This document shows positions 23,379 to 31,463 of a stretch of 47,347 nucleotides of DNA, piece after piece (position 1 is the first letter of the stretch; each line of letters begins with the position of its first letter). Source of the stretch: an uncultured Lachnospiraceae bacterium (GTDB lineage Bacteria; Bacillota_A; Clostridia; Lachnospirales; Lachnospiraceae); the NCBI GenBank assembly GCA_910585355.1, contig CAJUDN010000005.1, forward strand, positions 11,671 through 59,017, in the 5' to 3' direction. Under the pieces are notes generated by a model. The model made no database searches. It was not told the DNA's origin and was given only the letters and a program-made list of their open reading frames with translations. The translations under genes and the position numbers were made by a program.

Positions 23379-24317
23379 ATGGGGAGTGCAGAATATCCTA
23401 TGATAAAAGGGAATCAGGATATTCATGTGAATCATGTAAAGAAGCAGATTCATTGCAGGGACGCATTTACCATGGGACTTACAGGAAGGGGCGTGGGCGT
23501 GGCGGTTTTGGATACCGGAGTATTTTTACACCGGGATTTTGAAGACCGTGTCATTGGGTTTGCCGATATGGTGAACAGGAAGGCGAGGCCATATGACGAC
23601 TGCGGTCACGGAAGCCACATCTGTGGCATCATAGGCGGCAGCGGCGCCTTTTCAGATGGGCGATATCAGGGCATGGCGCCCGGATGCAGTCTGATAGCGG
23701 TAAAAGTTCTGGACCGGAAGGGCAATGGGTACGCAAAGGATGTTCTGGCGGGTATTTCCTGGATCATAGAACGAAAGGAAGCACTGGGAATTCGAATCGT
23801 AAATATTTCTGTTGGTTCCTTCGGAAAGCGGGGAATGAGCGAAAATTCAGCGCTGGTAAAGGGTGTTAACCAGGCCTGGGATGCAGGGCTGGTTGTGGTT
23901 GTGGCAGCCGGGAATAATGGCCCGGGGCGGATGAGCATTACAACACCGGGAATCAGCCGGAAAGTCATTACGGTGGGGTGCTCCGACGACAGTACAGAGG
24001 TGCTGGTGGGAGGCAGCCGTATGGTGGACTACTCCGGGCGGGGGCCCACGGCCGCCTGTGTGTGCAAGCCCGATGTGGTGGCCCCGGGATGCAGCGTGGT
24101 AAGCTGTTCTAACCGGCCGGACCGCTATACCATAAAAAGTGGAACATCCATGAGCACGCCCATTGTATCGGGGGCCATTGCCCTCCTTTTGGAAAAGTAT
24201 CCCCAGATGACCAACAGGGATGTAAAATTAAAACTCATGGAGACGTCCCGGGATATTGGCCTGCCCAAAAATCAACAGGGCTGGGGGCTTTTAGATGTGG
24301 AGCGTCTTTTGCTATAA
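23379..24317 (+). CDS. S8-family (subtilisin-like) serine protease, probably intracellular
   Basis: A 312-residue subtilase with a complete catalytic triad: Asp45 in AVLDTGV, His77 in GHGSH and Ser257 in SGTSMSTP; the oxyanion Asn is in AAGNNGPG. There is no signal peptide and almost no propeptide, like the intracellular subtilisins that act on cytoplasmic proteins, often late in growth or in sporulation. The start is uncertain: ATG 23379 lacks a good site, and ATG 23400 has GGGGAG 13 bp upstream. It is a lone gene followed by a 640-bp gap rich in palindromes. Confidence 0.88.
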   Translation: MGSAEYPMIKGNQDIHVNHVKKQIHCRDAFTMGLTGRGVGVAVLDTGVFLHRDFEDRVIGFADMVNRKARPYDDCGHGSHICGIIGGSGAFSDGRYQGMAPGCSLIAVKVLDRKGNGYAKDVLAGISWIIERKEALGIRIVNISVGSFGKRGMSENSALVKGVNQAWDAGLVVVVAAGNNGPGRMSITTPGISRKVITVGCSDDSTEVLVGGSRMVDYSGRGPTAACVCKPDVVAPGCSVVSCSNRPDRYTIKSGTSMSTPIVSGAIALLLEKYPQMTNRDVKLKLMETSRDIGLPKNQQGWGLLDVERLLL

Positions 24318-24333
24318 TGAATAATGAAATAGT

Positions 24334-24391
24334 CGTTCAGCCGCGCGCTTTTTGTCCGCCGTAGGCGGTCGGGAAGCGGCAAGGCTGAACT
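24334..24391. repeat. Palindrome after the S8 peptidase gene
   Basis: GTTCAGCC and GGCTGAAC flank about 40 bp that contain a nested CCGCC/GGCGG hairpin. The outer half CTGAACTGT recurs near recA and recX. Confidence 0.55.
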
Positions 24392-24397
24392 GTACCG

Positions 24398-24446
24398 TAT
24401 AATAAATGCTGCCATCGGACTTTAAAAGGCCGGGCGGCATTTTTTA
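24398..24446 (+). terminator. -10-like TATAAT followed by a terminator hairpin
   Basis: AATGCTGCC (24405-24413) pairs with GGGCGGCAT(T) (24432-24441), followed by TTTTTT. TATAAT sits directly before it at 24398-24403, though no -35 is evident. The same order occurs at 13860-13927. Confidence 0.6.
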
Positions 24447-24520
24447 TTTCATAGAGAGAACCTTGTCGCGTCAATGCATAAAAGCGAGATGGAAGAAGGT
24501 CTTTTCAAGGAAACTCATCT
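24440..24520 (+). repeat. Conserved intergenic stretch, copy B
   Basis: Related to copy A at 13922-14010, with shared core AATGCRTRAAAGCG followed by ATGRAAGARGG. See copy A for the coding-remnant reading. Confidence 0.5.
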
Positions 24521-24706
24521 ATCATATTTCTTTTTACGGCAGGTCTCGTATATTTTTTAAAAATTTACATAGATTTTACATACAGACGGCGGACATTTTA
24601 CATACTGATGGTATTCTGCAGGTACTAAGAACACGGATCACAGATGTTCTGTGAAAGAAACTGCATATTCCCATTTTAAATTGCCTGCTGTGATGAGGCA
24701 CGATTT

Positions 24707-24867
24707 AGTGTACTGACACATTTACATTTCGTCAAATGACTTGCCTGAATTTCCATCTGCCACGTTGTCGTCGGTCAACGATGCCACCGCATCGCCTCCC
24801 TCCTCCGCCTTGCAGGCTGAAAATTCATTCTGCGTCATTTAACTGAAAGTAAATGGGTCAGCACACT
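24707..24867. repeat. 161-bp MITE-like element
   Basis: The terminal arms at 24707-24740 and 24834-24867 are 34-bp inverted repeats matching at 28 positions, with ends AGTGTACTGAC and GTCAGCACACT. A second inner pair (CTGAATTTCC, GGCTGAAAATTCA) continues the palindrome, and CACGTTGTCGTCGG is at the centre. No ORF. It interrupts the gap before the Na/Pi cotransporter gene. Confidence 0.75.
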
Positions 24868-24961
24868 CTAGAACTGATGTATTGGCTTATGTTTAATCGG
24901 CGGGGGATTTTACCATGGCGTCAACAGTATCAATATAAATCGTAATTTTACGGAGGAATAT

Positions 24962-26743
24962 ATGGACTTTTTTAACTTGCTTACTATGTTTGGAGGACTG
25001 GCTTTGTTTCTTTATGGAATGGATACCATGGGACAGGGCCTGGAAAAATTATCTGGCGGCCGGCTGGAAAAGATTTTGGAGAAACTCACATCCAATCCCA
25101 TTAAGGCGGTACTTCTGGGAACATGCGTGACTGCGGTAATTCAGTCTTCGTCTGCCACAACGGTTATGGTGGTGGGCTTTGTAAACTCCGGAATCATGAA
25201 ATTAACCCAGGCTGTGGGAATTATCATGGGCGCCAACATTGGTACCACGGTGACCTCATGGCTCCTCAGCATGACGGGGATTGAAAGTGATAATTTCTTT
25301 GTGCAGCTTTTTAAGCCATCATCATTTTCACCGGTTCTGGCTATGATTGGCGTTATTTTCATCATGTTCTCCAAAAAAGAAAGGAAAAAGGATCTGGGGA
25401 TCATCATGGTGGGCTTTGCGATTCTGATGTTTGGAATGGAGACCATGAGCGGCGCCGTAAAGCCCCTGGCTGACGTACCGGAATTTAAGGGAATTCTTAC
25501 CATGTTTTCCAATCCGCTTCTGGGTATGCTGGCCGGAGCTGTCTTAACCGCCGTCATTCAGAGCTCTTCAGCCTCCGTCGGTATTTTACAGGCTCTCTGC
25601 GCTACAGGGGCGGTAAGCTTTGGCAGCGCGCTTCCCATCATCATGGGGCAGAACATCGGTACTTGTGCCACAGCTCTGATTTCCAGTATCGGCGCCAGTA
25701 AAAATGCCAGACGGGCAGCCTTGGTGCATCTGTATTTTAATGTGATTGGAACGTTGGTGTTCATGCTGGTGTTTTATGCGGCAAACGGGGTTGTTCACTT
25801 TGAATTTTTAAATGTCCCGGCCAATGCCATGGGAATTGCAGCGGTACACAGCATGTTCAATCTGGCGGCCACACTGGTTCTTTTACCCTTTTCCAATGGC
25901 CTTGTAAGATTGGCATGCCTTACAATTCCGGATATGGCGGGAGCAGGGGATGAAAAAGAAACAGAGACCGCTTCCGCGGAGTTTCGCCTCCTGGATGAAC
26001 GTTTTCTGGAGACGCCGGGCTATGCAGTGGAGCAGTGCAGGCATATGACAATCCGTATGGCTAGGCTGGCCAGGAAGTGTATTCTCACATCTGCCGGGCT
26101 ATTTGATCATTACGAGCAGGAAAAGGCGGATCAGGTGGAGTTTTTGGAAAATCTGGTGGACAAATACGAGGATAAGCTGGGAACTTATATGGTGAAGCTG
26201 GGCAGTCAGAATCTGTCAAAAAACGACAGTCTTACGCTTTCGCTTCTTCTGCATTGCATTGGAGATTTTGAGAGGATTTCCGACCATGGCATGAATCTCA
26301 TGGCCGCCGCCAGGGAGATGGATGAAAAGGAAATGGAATTTTCCAAAAAAGCCAGAAAGGAGCTGGAGGTTTTTTTGGCAGCTGTACGGGAAATTCTTGA
26401 TCTTTCCATCTCTGCTTTTGAGAACAACAGTGTAAAACAGGCGTCTCTGGTGGAGCCATTGGAGGAAGTGATTGACGATATCAATACTTATGTAAAAGCG
26501 AACCACATTAGGCGCCTCCAAAAGGGAAAATGCACTATTGAACAGGGCTTCGTACTTTCAGACATTTCCACGAATCTGGAACGGGTGGCGGATCATTGCT
26601 CCAATGTTGCCATCAGTGTCATTGAGATTGAACGGAACGGCTTTGACGCTCATGGATATCTGAAGAATTTAAAGCGCGACAACGATCCCAGGTTCCAGGC
26701 GATGGTGGAGAGCTACCGGAAAAAATACACGCTTCCAACTTAA
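24962..26743 (+). CDS. Na/Pi cotransporter family protein with PhoU domain
   Basis: A 593-residue membrane protein. The N-terminal part contains two inverted Na/Pi-cotransporter repeats, each with the signature QSSS (residues 61-64 in AVIQSSSATT and 200-203 in AVIQSSSASV) and a GANIGTT / GQNIGTC turn. The last 220 residues are a cytoplasmic PhoU-like helical domain with two copies of an ISDHGMN / VADHCSN type metal motif. These proteins take up or sense phosphate. The start at 24962 follows CGGAGGAATAT. A two-component system follows at 26953, which suggests phosphate-linked signalling. Bacterial members can also work in efflux, so direction is inferred. Confidence 0.9.
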   Translation: MDFFNLLTMFGGLALFLYGMDTMGQGLEKLSGGRLEKILEKLTSNPIKAVLLGTCVTAVIQSSSATTVMVVGFVNSGIMKLTQAVGIIMGANIGTTVTSWLLSMTGIESDNFFVQLFKPSSFSPVLAMIGVIFIMFSKKERKKDLGIIMVGFAILMFGMETMSGAVKPLADVPEFKGILTMFSNPLLGMLAGAVLTAVIQSSSASVGILQALCATGAVSFGSALPIIMGQNIGTCATALISSIGASKNARRAALVHLYFNVIGTLVFMLVFYAANGVVHFEFLNVPANAMGIAAVHSMFNLAATLVLLPFSNGLVRLACLTIPDMAGAGDEKETETASAEFRLLDERFLETPGYAVEQCRHMTIRMARLARKCILTSAGLFDHYEQEKADQVEFLENLVDKYEDKLGTYMVKLGSQNLSKNDSLTLSLLLHCIGDFERISDHGMNLMAAAREMDEKEMEFSKKARKELEVFLAAVREILDLSISAFENNSVKQASLVEPLEEVIDDINTYVKANHIRRLQKGKCTIEQGFVLSDISTNLERVADHCSNVAISVIEIERNGFDAHGYLKNLKRDNDPRFQAMVESYRKKYTLPT

Positions 26744-26751
26744 GGGAAGCG

Positions 26752-26908
26752 CTGATATAATGACGTTGGGACCCAAAGGTCTTTTGGCTCCTGATGTCCG
26801 CGGATTGTTTCGCATTTCATGCTCCCGAAATCCCAAAACACCTCAAGTCCGCTCATTTTTCTGCGAAAATGGCTGCTCTTCGGTGTTTTGCGGGTATCAT
26901 ATAATGCC
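26752..26908. repeat. Palindrome-rich repeat bounded by GATATAATG/CATATAATG
   Basis: The interval starts CTGATATAATGACG and ends TATCATATAATGCC. Inside are GGACCCAAAGG/TCTTTTGG and CCCAAAACACC/GGTGTTTTGCGGG inverted pairs. The edge motif ATTATATCAGCGC (minus) is shared with the nested repeat at 1-180. It may be another module of that family. Confidence 0.5.
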
Positions 26909-26952
26909 TGTGTGTGTAAAAGTCGGAAAAATTGCAGACAGGAGGGTTTTAA

Positions 26953-27618
26953 ATGGCATTGATATATGTGGTGGAAGATGATAAAAATATACTGGAAATT
27001 GAGATGTTTGCCCTGAAAAACAGCAGTTATCAGGTGGAAGGCTTTGAATGCGCCGGAGATTTTTATAAGAAAATGAGTTCCAGACAGCCGGATCTGGTTC
27101 TTTTGGATGTGATGCTGCCGGATGAGGATGGTCTGGAAATTGTGGGGAAACTGAGAAAAAGGCCGGAAACAAAAAAGCTTCCGATTATACTGGTGACAGC
27201 GAAAAGCTCGGAAATCGACAAGGTGAAGGGACTTGATGTGGGTGCAGATGATTACCTCACGAAACCCTTTGGCGTTATGGAGCTGATCGCACGGGTGAGA
27301 GCCATTCTGCGGCGCACAGTGGAGGAAGAAAAGTTTCTGGGTCTGGGGGATATTTTTCTGGACAATGAGAAGCGCATGGTATATGTGAAGGATATCCCCT
27401 GCAGTCTGACCTTTAAAGAATACGAGCTGCTGAAGCTGCTGCTTTACAACGCGGGAATCGTGGTGACCAGAGAAGTGATTCTGGAACGGGTCTGGGGCAT
27501 TGATTTTGAGGGGGAATCCAGGACCCTGGATATGCATATCCGGACGCTGAGACAGAAACTGGGGGACGCGGGAGCTATGATACGGACTGTGCGGAACGTA
27601 GGATACATGATAGAGTAG
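26953..27618 (+). CDS. OmpR/PhoB-type response regulator
   Basis: A 221-residue two-component regulator: receiver domain (1-120) with acidic pocket VVEDD, phosphoacceptor Asp52 in VLLDVMLP, the conserved switch Thr in VTAKS and Lys in LTKPF; then a winged-helix DNA-binding domain with LTFKEYELLKLLLYNAG and RTLDMHIRTLRQKLGD. The start follows AGGAGGGTTTTAA. The kinase gene begins 12 bp later, and a Na/Pi-PhoU gene lies upstream, making a PhoP-like role in phosphate response plausible but unproven. Confidence 0.92.
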   Translation: MALIYVVEDDKNILEIEMFALKNSSYQVEGFECAGDFYKKMSSRQPDLVLLDVMLPDEDGLEIVGKLRKRPETKKLPIILVTAKSSEIDKVKGLDVGADDYLTKPFGVMELIARVRAILRRTVEEEKFLGLGDIFLDNEKRMVYVKDIPCSLTFKEYELLKLLLYNAGIVVTREVILERVWGIDFEGESRTLDMHIRTLRQKLGDAGAMIRTVRNVGYMIE

Positions 27619-27630
27619 GCGGGGGACAAA

Positions 27631-28971
27631 ATGAAACGAAAGATACGCATTGAACTTCTTGCGATGTCGGCTTTGGCTATTGTGCTGACACTGCTGTTTG
27701 CGCTGCTTGTCTTTTACGGTCTGTTTCAGGAACAGATTATGGGGGACTTGAAGGCGGATGCCTGGGTCCTCAAGAACATGCATGTGTTTGACCATATCGA
27801 GGATGTCCACCCGGACGCCTATGATTTGAACGCGGAAAGCCTTCGAATAACAGTGGTGGGAGAAAATGGTTCCGTAATTTTTGACAGTAATGCAGACGCG
27901 GCAGCCATGTCCAACCATGAGGACAGACCGGAAGTGCGGAATGCCTTTGAGACCGGAGAAGGAAGCGGCACCAGGCGTTCGGAGACTCTGGATAAAAATT
28001 TGTTTTATTATGCGGTGAAGCTTGAAAACGGGACTGTGCTGCGAATCTCCAGAGAGGCAGACAGTTTTTTTGCAGTTCTATGGAATCTGCTTCCAACGGT
28101 GGCCGGAGTCTTCTTTTTTCTGTTTTTACTGAGTATTTTTCTGGCCCGTTACTTTACAAAAAGTATTGTGGAACCCATAGAGCGGATGGCGGAAAATTTA
28201 TCTGGGCCGGGACAGGAGGCAGTATACCGTGAGCTGGCGCCCTTTGCGGCTAAAATCCGGCAACAGCACGAGGATATCCTAAAGAACGCACAGATGCGTC
28301 AGGAATTCACCGCCAACGTGTCCCATGAATTAAAGACACCGCTGACCGCCATATCCGGTTATGCGGAACTAATGGAACATGGAATGGCCGGAAAAGAGAA
28401 TACGGAGCGGTTTGCCGGGGAGATCCATAAAAATGCAGAGAGACTTTTATCCCTTATTAATGATATTATCCAGCTTTCCCAGCTGGATGACGGGAAACGC
28501 CGGATGGAATACCAGGACGTGGATTTATTTCAGCTTGCGGAGGAATGCGGGGATATGCTGAGCATGAATGCACGGAAGCTGAATGTGACCATGGAGGTCC
28601 GGGGGAGATCCACAGTGATTTCCGGTGACAGACAGCTTTTGGAGGAACTGCTTTATAATCTTTGTGATAATGCCATTCGCTACAATTACCAGGGGGGGAC
28701 GGTAACGGTTACCGCGGGAACAGAAGACGGTTCGCCTTTCCTTTCTGTAAAGGATACAGGCATCGGTATTCCGGGAGAACATCAGGAACGTGTATTTGAG
28801 CGGTTTTACCGGGTAGACAAAAGCCGATCCAAGGCAAACGGAGGTACTGGCCTGGGGCTTGCCATTGTTAAACATATTGTAGCCCAGCATGGGGCAAAGC
28901 TTTTCTTGGATAGTCAGATTTCAAAAGGAACGGAAATACGGGTGGTATTTTCTAAAACTCTGAAATCATAA
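27631..28971 (+). CDS. Sensor histidine kinase (PhoR-like)
   Basis: A 446-residue membrane kinase paired with the preceding response regulator. Two transmembrane segments (about 8-30 and 150-173) enclose a 120-residue extracytoplasmic sensor region. The cytoplasmic part has HisKA with phospho-His232 in NVSHELKTPLTA, and a HATPase domain with LCDNAIRYN (N box), VKDTGIGIP (G1) and GGTGLGLAIVKH (G2). Order and size match PhoR-type kinases. The stop codon is the left edge of a 166-bp palindromic element that may act as transcript end. Confidence 0.92.
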   Translation: MKRKIRIELLAMSALAIVLTLLFALLVFYGLFQEQIMGDLKADAWVLKNMHVFDHIEDVHPDAYDLNAESLRITVVGENGSVIFDSNADAAAMSNHEDRPEVRNAFETGEGSGTRRSETLDKNLFYYAVKLENGTVLRISREADSFFAVLWNLLPTVAGVFFFLFLLSIFLARYFTKSIVEPIERMAENLSGPGQEAVYRELAPFAAKIRQQHEDILKNAQMRQEFTANVSHELKTPLTAISGYAELMEHGMAGKENTERFAGEIHKNAERLLSLINDIIQLSQLDDGKRRMEYQDVDLFQLAEECGDMLSMNARKLNVTMEVRGRSTVISGDRQLLEELLYNLCDNAIRYNYQGGTVTVTAGTEDGSPFLSVKDTGIGIPGEHQERVFERFYRVDKSRSKANGGTGLGLAIVKHIVAQHGAKLFLDSQISKGTEIRVVFSKTLKS

Positions 28972-29136
28972 ACTTACTACCTTGCAGAAATCCCGGTAAA
29001 TGAAATACCTGCTGTCTATGCCCTCTGCACGCCTGCAAAGCTAGACGTAGCGCCACTATGTTGTCGTTTTGCAGACGCACAGATGGCGCAGATGTCCGGC
29101 GCTTACTTCACTGTTATTTCCGCAAGGTAGTAAATT
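28971..29136. repeat. 166-bp MITE-like element
   Basis: The terminal inverted repeats AACTTACTACCTTGCAGAAA (28971-28990) and TTTCCGCAAGGTAGTAAATT (29117-29136) match at 18 of 20 positions. The central CCACTATGTTGTCGTTTTGC resembles the middle of the element at 24707-24867. No ORF. It begins at the stop codon of the kinase. Confidence 0.75.
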
Positions 29137-29306
29137 GCATTTTCCGTAACAGTTTTTCTTTTGTGAAAAATGTACATTGACGGGCTGTGAGGAATGACGT
29201 ATAGTATACATATCCTTTCGCCGCAAGGCTTGTTTTTAGAAAATTCTGCAGGTTCCCGGGCAGTTCGCCATTTATTCGCAGGAAATAGATCAGACAATCA
29301 CGGTTC
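29137..29306. other. Unexplained intergenic stretch upstream of recA
   Basis: No gene, RNA or clear repeat is supported here. Short minus-strand ORFs in this stretch lack ribosome sites. Confidence 0.4.
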
Positions 29307-29343
29307 ACTCCCCGGTCAATCATTCCGCTGATTGACCGGGAGT
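29307..29343. repeat. Strong GC-rich palindrome
   Basis: ACTCCCCGGTCAATCA (29307-29322) pairs with TGATTGACCGGGAGT (29329-29343) with a single extra C. There is no U-tract on either strand, so it is not a standard terminator. Confidence 0.6.
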
Positions 29344-29415
29344 CAATACATAATGGGGCCGTCTGAACTGTTATCGTCAGACTGGGGAAAGGAAAGAGAA
29401 TTCTGTAAGAAACAG

Positions 29416-29444
29416 TTGACTTTTTGGGGCAAGTATATTATGAT
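29416..29444 (+). promoter_or_regulatory. recA promoter
   Basis: TTGACT (29416-29421), 17-bp spacer, TATGAT (29439-29444). The start of transcription near 29451 falls just before the LexA box. Confidence 0.8.
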
Positions 29445-29457
29445 TAAACAAGAAAAC

Positions 29458-29471
29458 AGAACATTTGTTCG
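29458..29471 (+). promoter_or_regulatory. LexA (SOS) box of recA
   Basis: AGAACATTTGTTCG matches the Gram-positive LexA/DinR consensus CGAACN4GTTCG at all but the first base. It lies between the promoter and the ribosome site, so LexA bound here would block transcription until DNA damage. Confidence 0.88.
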
Positions 29472-29486
29472 CATTGGAGGATGAAT

Positions 29487-30578
29487 ATGAATAAAGATGA
29501 TAAAATGAAGGCTCTTGACGCAGCGCTGACCCAGATCGAAAAAGCGTATGGAAAGGGTTCCGTGATGAAATTAGGCGATTCCGGCGCCAATATGAATATA
29601 GAAACTATTCCCACAGGCTCTCTAAGCCTTGATATTGCTCTGGGACTTGGCGGCGTGCCGAAGGGACGCGTCATTGAAATTTACGGACCTGAATCCAGCG
29701 GTAAAACGACAGTGGCTCTTCATATGGTGGCTGAGGTGCAGAAACGCGGCGGTATTGCCGGATTCATTGATGCAGAGCATGCCCTGGACCCGGTATATGC
29801 AAAGAATATCGGCGTGGATATCGACAATCTTTATATCTCCCAGCCGGACAACGGCGAGCAGGCCCTGGAAATTACAGAAACTATGGTGCGTTCCGGCGCC
29901 GTGGATATTGTAATTGTGGATTCTGTTGCCGCTCTGGTTCCCAAAGCGGAAATTGATGGTGATATGGGGGACTCCCATGTGGGACTTCAGGCCCGTCTGA
30001 TGTCACAGGCATTAAGAAAGCTGACGGCTGTGATCAGTAAGACAAATTGTATCGTTATCTTTATTAACCAGCTTCGTGAAAAGGTGGGAGTTATGTTTGG
30101 AAACCCGGAGACTACCACTGGAGGCCGTGCACTGAAATTTTATTCCTCCGTCCGTTTGGATGTCCGCAGAACGGAATCCTTAAAGCAGAGCGGTGAAGTG
30201 ACCGGCAATCATGTACGCGTAAAGGTAGTAAAAAATAAGATAGCTCCCCCCTTTAAAGAGGCTGAGTTTGATATTATGTTCGGAAAGGGAATCTCCAGAG
30301 AAGGAGACGTTCTGGATCTGGCCGCCAATGCAAATATCGTGGAAAAGAGCGGTTCCTGGTATGCCTATAAGGGAGCTAAAATCGGCCAGGGGCGCGAGAA
30401 TGCCAAAATGTATCTGCAGCAGAACCCGCTGGTCTGCGAGGAAATTGAAAACCAGGTGAGGGAGATCCATGGTCTGAAAGCCCAGCATGTGGCTGTGGAG
30501 GCAGCAGAAACGCCGGCCGTTTCTGAAAATGCAGAAAAGGATAACAGTTCAGATAAGTCCGCGCGTTCACCGCGCTGA
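29487..30578 (+). CDS. recA: Recombinase RecA
   Basis: A 363-residue recombinase that forms filaments on single-stranded DNA, performs strand exchange and triggers LexA self-cleavage. Walker A is GPESSGKTT; other hallmarks are FIDAEHALDP, IVDSVAALVP, MSQALRKLTA, the L2 loop FGNPETTTGGRALKFY and the C-terminal KMYLQQNP. A short Ser/Ala/Asp-rich tail ends the protein. Of two in-frame ATGs, 29487 is preferred because GGAGG directly abuts the one at 29481. A LexA box and promoter lie just upstream, and recX follows. Confidence 0.98.
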   Translation: MNKDDKMKALDAALTQIEKAYGKGSVMKLGDSGANMNIETIPTGSLSLDIALGLGGVPKGRVIEIYGPESSGKTTVALHMVAEVQKRGGIAGFIDAEHALDPVYAKNIGVDIDNLYISQPDNGEQALEITETMVRSGAVDIVIVDSVAALVPKAEIDGDMGDSHVGLQARLMSQALRKLTAVISKTNCIVIFINQLREKVGVMFGNPETTTGGRALKFYSSVRLDVRRTESLKQSGEVTGNHVRVKVVKNKIAPPFKEAEFDIMFGKGISREGDVLDLAANANIVEKSGSWYAYKGAKIGQGRENAKMYLQQNPLVCEEIENQVREIHGLKAQHVAVEAAETPAVSENAEKDNSSDKSARSPR

Positions 30579-30643
30579 CCGTACGAAAACGCAGCGGCCG
30601 CAGGCACACGGCCCCCTGCATCCGATTTCAACCAGTGTCTAAC

Positions 30644-30660
30644 AGGCGCCGCTGGCGCCT
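30644..30660 (+). terminator. Hairpin after recA
   Basis: AGGCGCC and GGCGCCT form a perfect 7-bp stem with loop GCT, without a U-tract. It may reduce readthrough into recX. Confidence 0.35.
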
Positions 30661-30690
30661 GGGACCGCCCGTTTTAAATGGTCGTATGCG

Positions 30691-30722
30691 GTAACAGTTT
30701 AAGGGGCGGCTTGAACTGTTAC
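30691..30722. repeat. GTAAC-GTT palindrome upstream of recX
   Basis: GTAACAGTTTAAG (30691-30703) pairs with CTTGAACTGTTAC (30710-30722) with one wobble, loop GGGCGG. A near-identical palindrome sits at the 3' end of recX (31298-31328). Confidence 0.7.
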
Positions 30723-30756
30723 AGGAAAAGAGTATAAAAGCCTGTTGGGAGGAACA

Positions 30757-31320
30757 ATGAAAGAGTGGAAGCAGGAAGCGTGGGTGAGGTCTGATATGCA
30801 GAAGGCGTCTCCTTTGGAGGACGACTCCGGGAAACGGCAGGGGGAAACCTTAAAAGAGAAAAAAGAAGCCTGCAATAAAGCTGTTTACTATCTTCAGTTT
30901 TCCGCAAAAACAGAGAGTGAACTACGAAAGAAGCTGGCAGAACAGGGATTTCTTCCGGCTTCTGTTGATTCGGCAATCGACTTTGTGAAGCAGTACCGAT
31001 ATCTGGATGATGAAGATTATGTGAGACGGTATATTGAGAGAAACGGACGTAAGAAGAGCAGGAAACAGATAGAATTTGAACTGCGTCAAAAAGGAGTCCG
31101 GGACGATATGATCCGGGCAGGGCTGGAAGAAATGCCCGTAGATGAGGCGATTCAGATAGAGAAAGCTTTGGAAAAACGGGGATACTCGGGGGAAGAAGCA
31201 GCCTGGGAGGAAAGGCGGAGAATTTCAGCATATCTTGTAAGAAAGGGATTCTCCTACGAAGCCATTCAAACGGCTTTGCTTCATTATAGTAATAATAGTA
31301 ACGGTTCAGGCAATCCCTGA
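30757..31320 (+). CDS. recX: RecX-family regulatory protein
   Basis: A 187-residue cytoplasmic protein that modulates RecA filaments. The RecX three-helix repeats are recognisable: AVYYLQFSAKTESELRKKLAEQGFLPASVDSAI, then FVKQYRYLDDEDYVRRYIE, RKSRKQIEFELRQKGVRDDMIRAGL and AYLVRKGFSYEAIQTAL. A charged N-terminal extension of about 40 residues precedes them. The ATG at 30757 follows GGGAGGAAC. It lies downstream of recA, its usual place, separated by about 180 bp with two hairpins. The last codons overlap a palindrome. Confidence 0.88.
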   Translation: MKEWKQEAWVRSDMQKASPLEDDSGKRQGETLKEKKEACNKAVYYLQFSAKTESELRKKLAEQGFLPASVDSAIDFVKQYRYLDDEDYVRRYIERNGRKKSRKQIEFELRQKGVRDDMIRAGLEEMPVDEAIQIEKALEKRGYSGEEAAWEERRRISAYLVRKGFSYEAIQTALLHYSNNSNGSGNP

Positions 31321-31328
31321 ACCGTTAC
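31298..31328. repeat. Perfect palindrome across the recX stop
   Basis: GTAACGGTTCAGG (31298-31310) pairs with CCTGAACCGTTAC (31316-31328), loop CAATC. The recX stop codon lies in the right arm. The following TTACTGTGAACCGTAA is a degenerate further half. Confidence 0.75.
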
Positions 31329-31392
31329 TTGTTATACGTTACTGTGAACCGTAATCATTATATACAGAAAAAACAGATTCGGGGCAATATAC

Positions 31393-31421
31393 TTGACATA
31401 ATGTATAAAACAGTTTAGAAT
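31393..31421 (+). promoter_or_regulatory. rny promoter
   Basis: TTGACA (31393-31398), 17-bp spacer, TAGAAT (31416-31421), 43 bp before the GTG start. Confidence 0.75.
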
Positions 31422-31463
31422 TGAGATGTTGTACAATGAAAACTAAATAAAGGAGGTGCTCCT

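Noticed and set aside
26740..27918. 392-residue minus-strand ORF opposite the response regulator and kinase
   Set aside because: Rich in His/Gln/Phe, typical of antisense translation of coding DNA; the plus-strand genes have full motifs.
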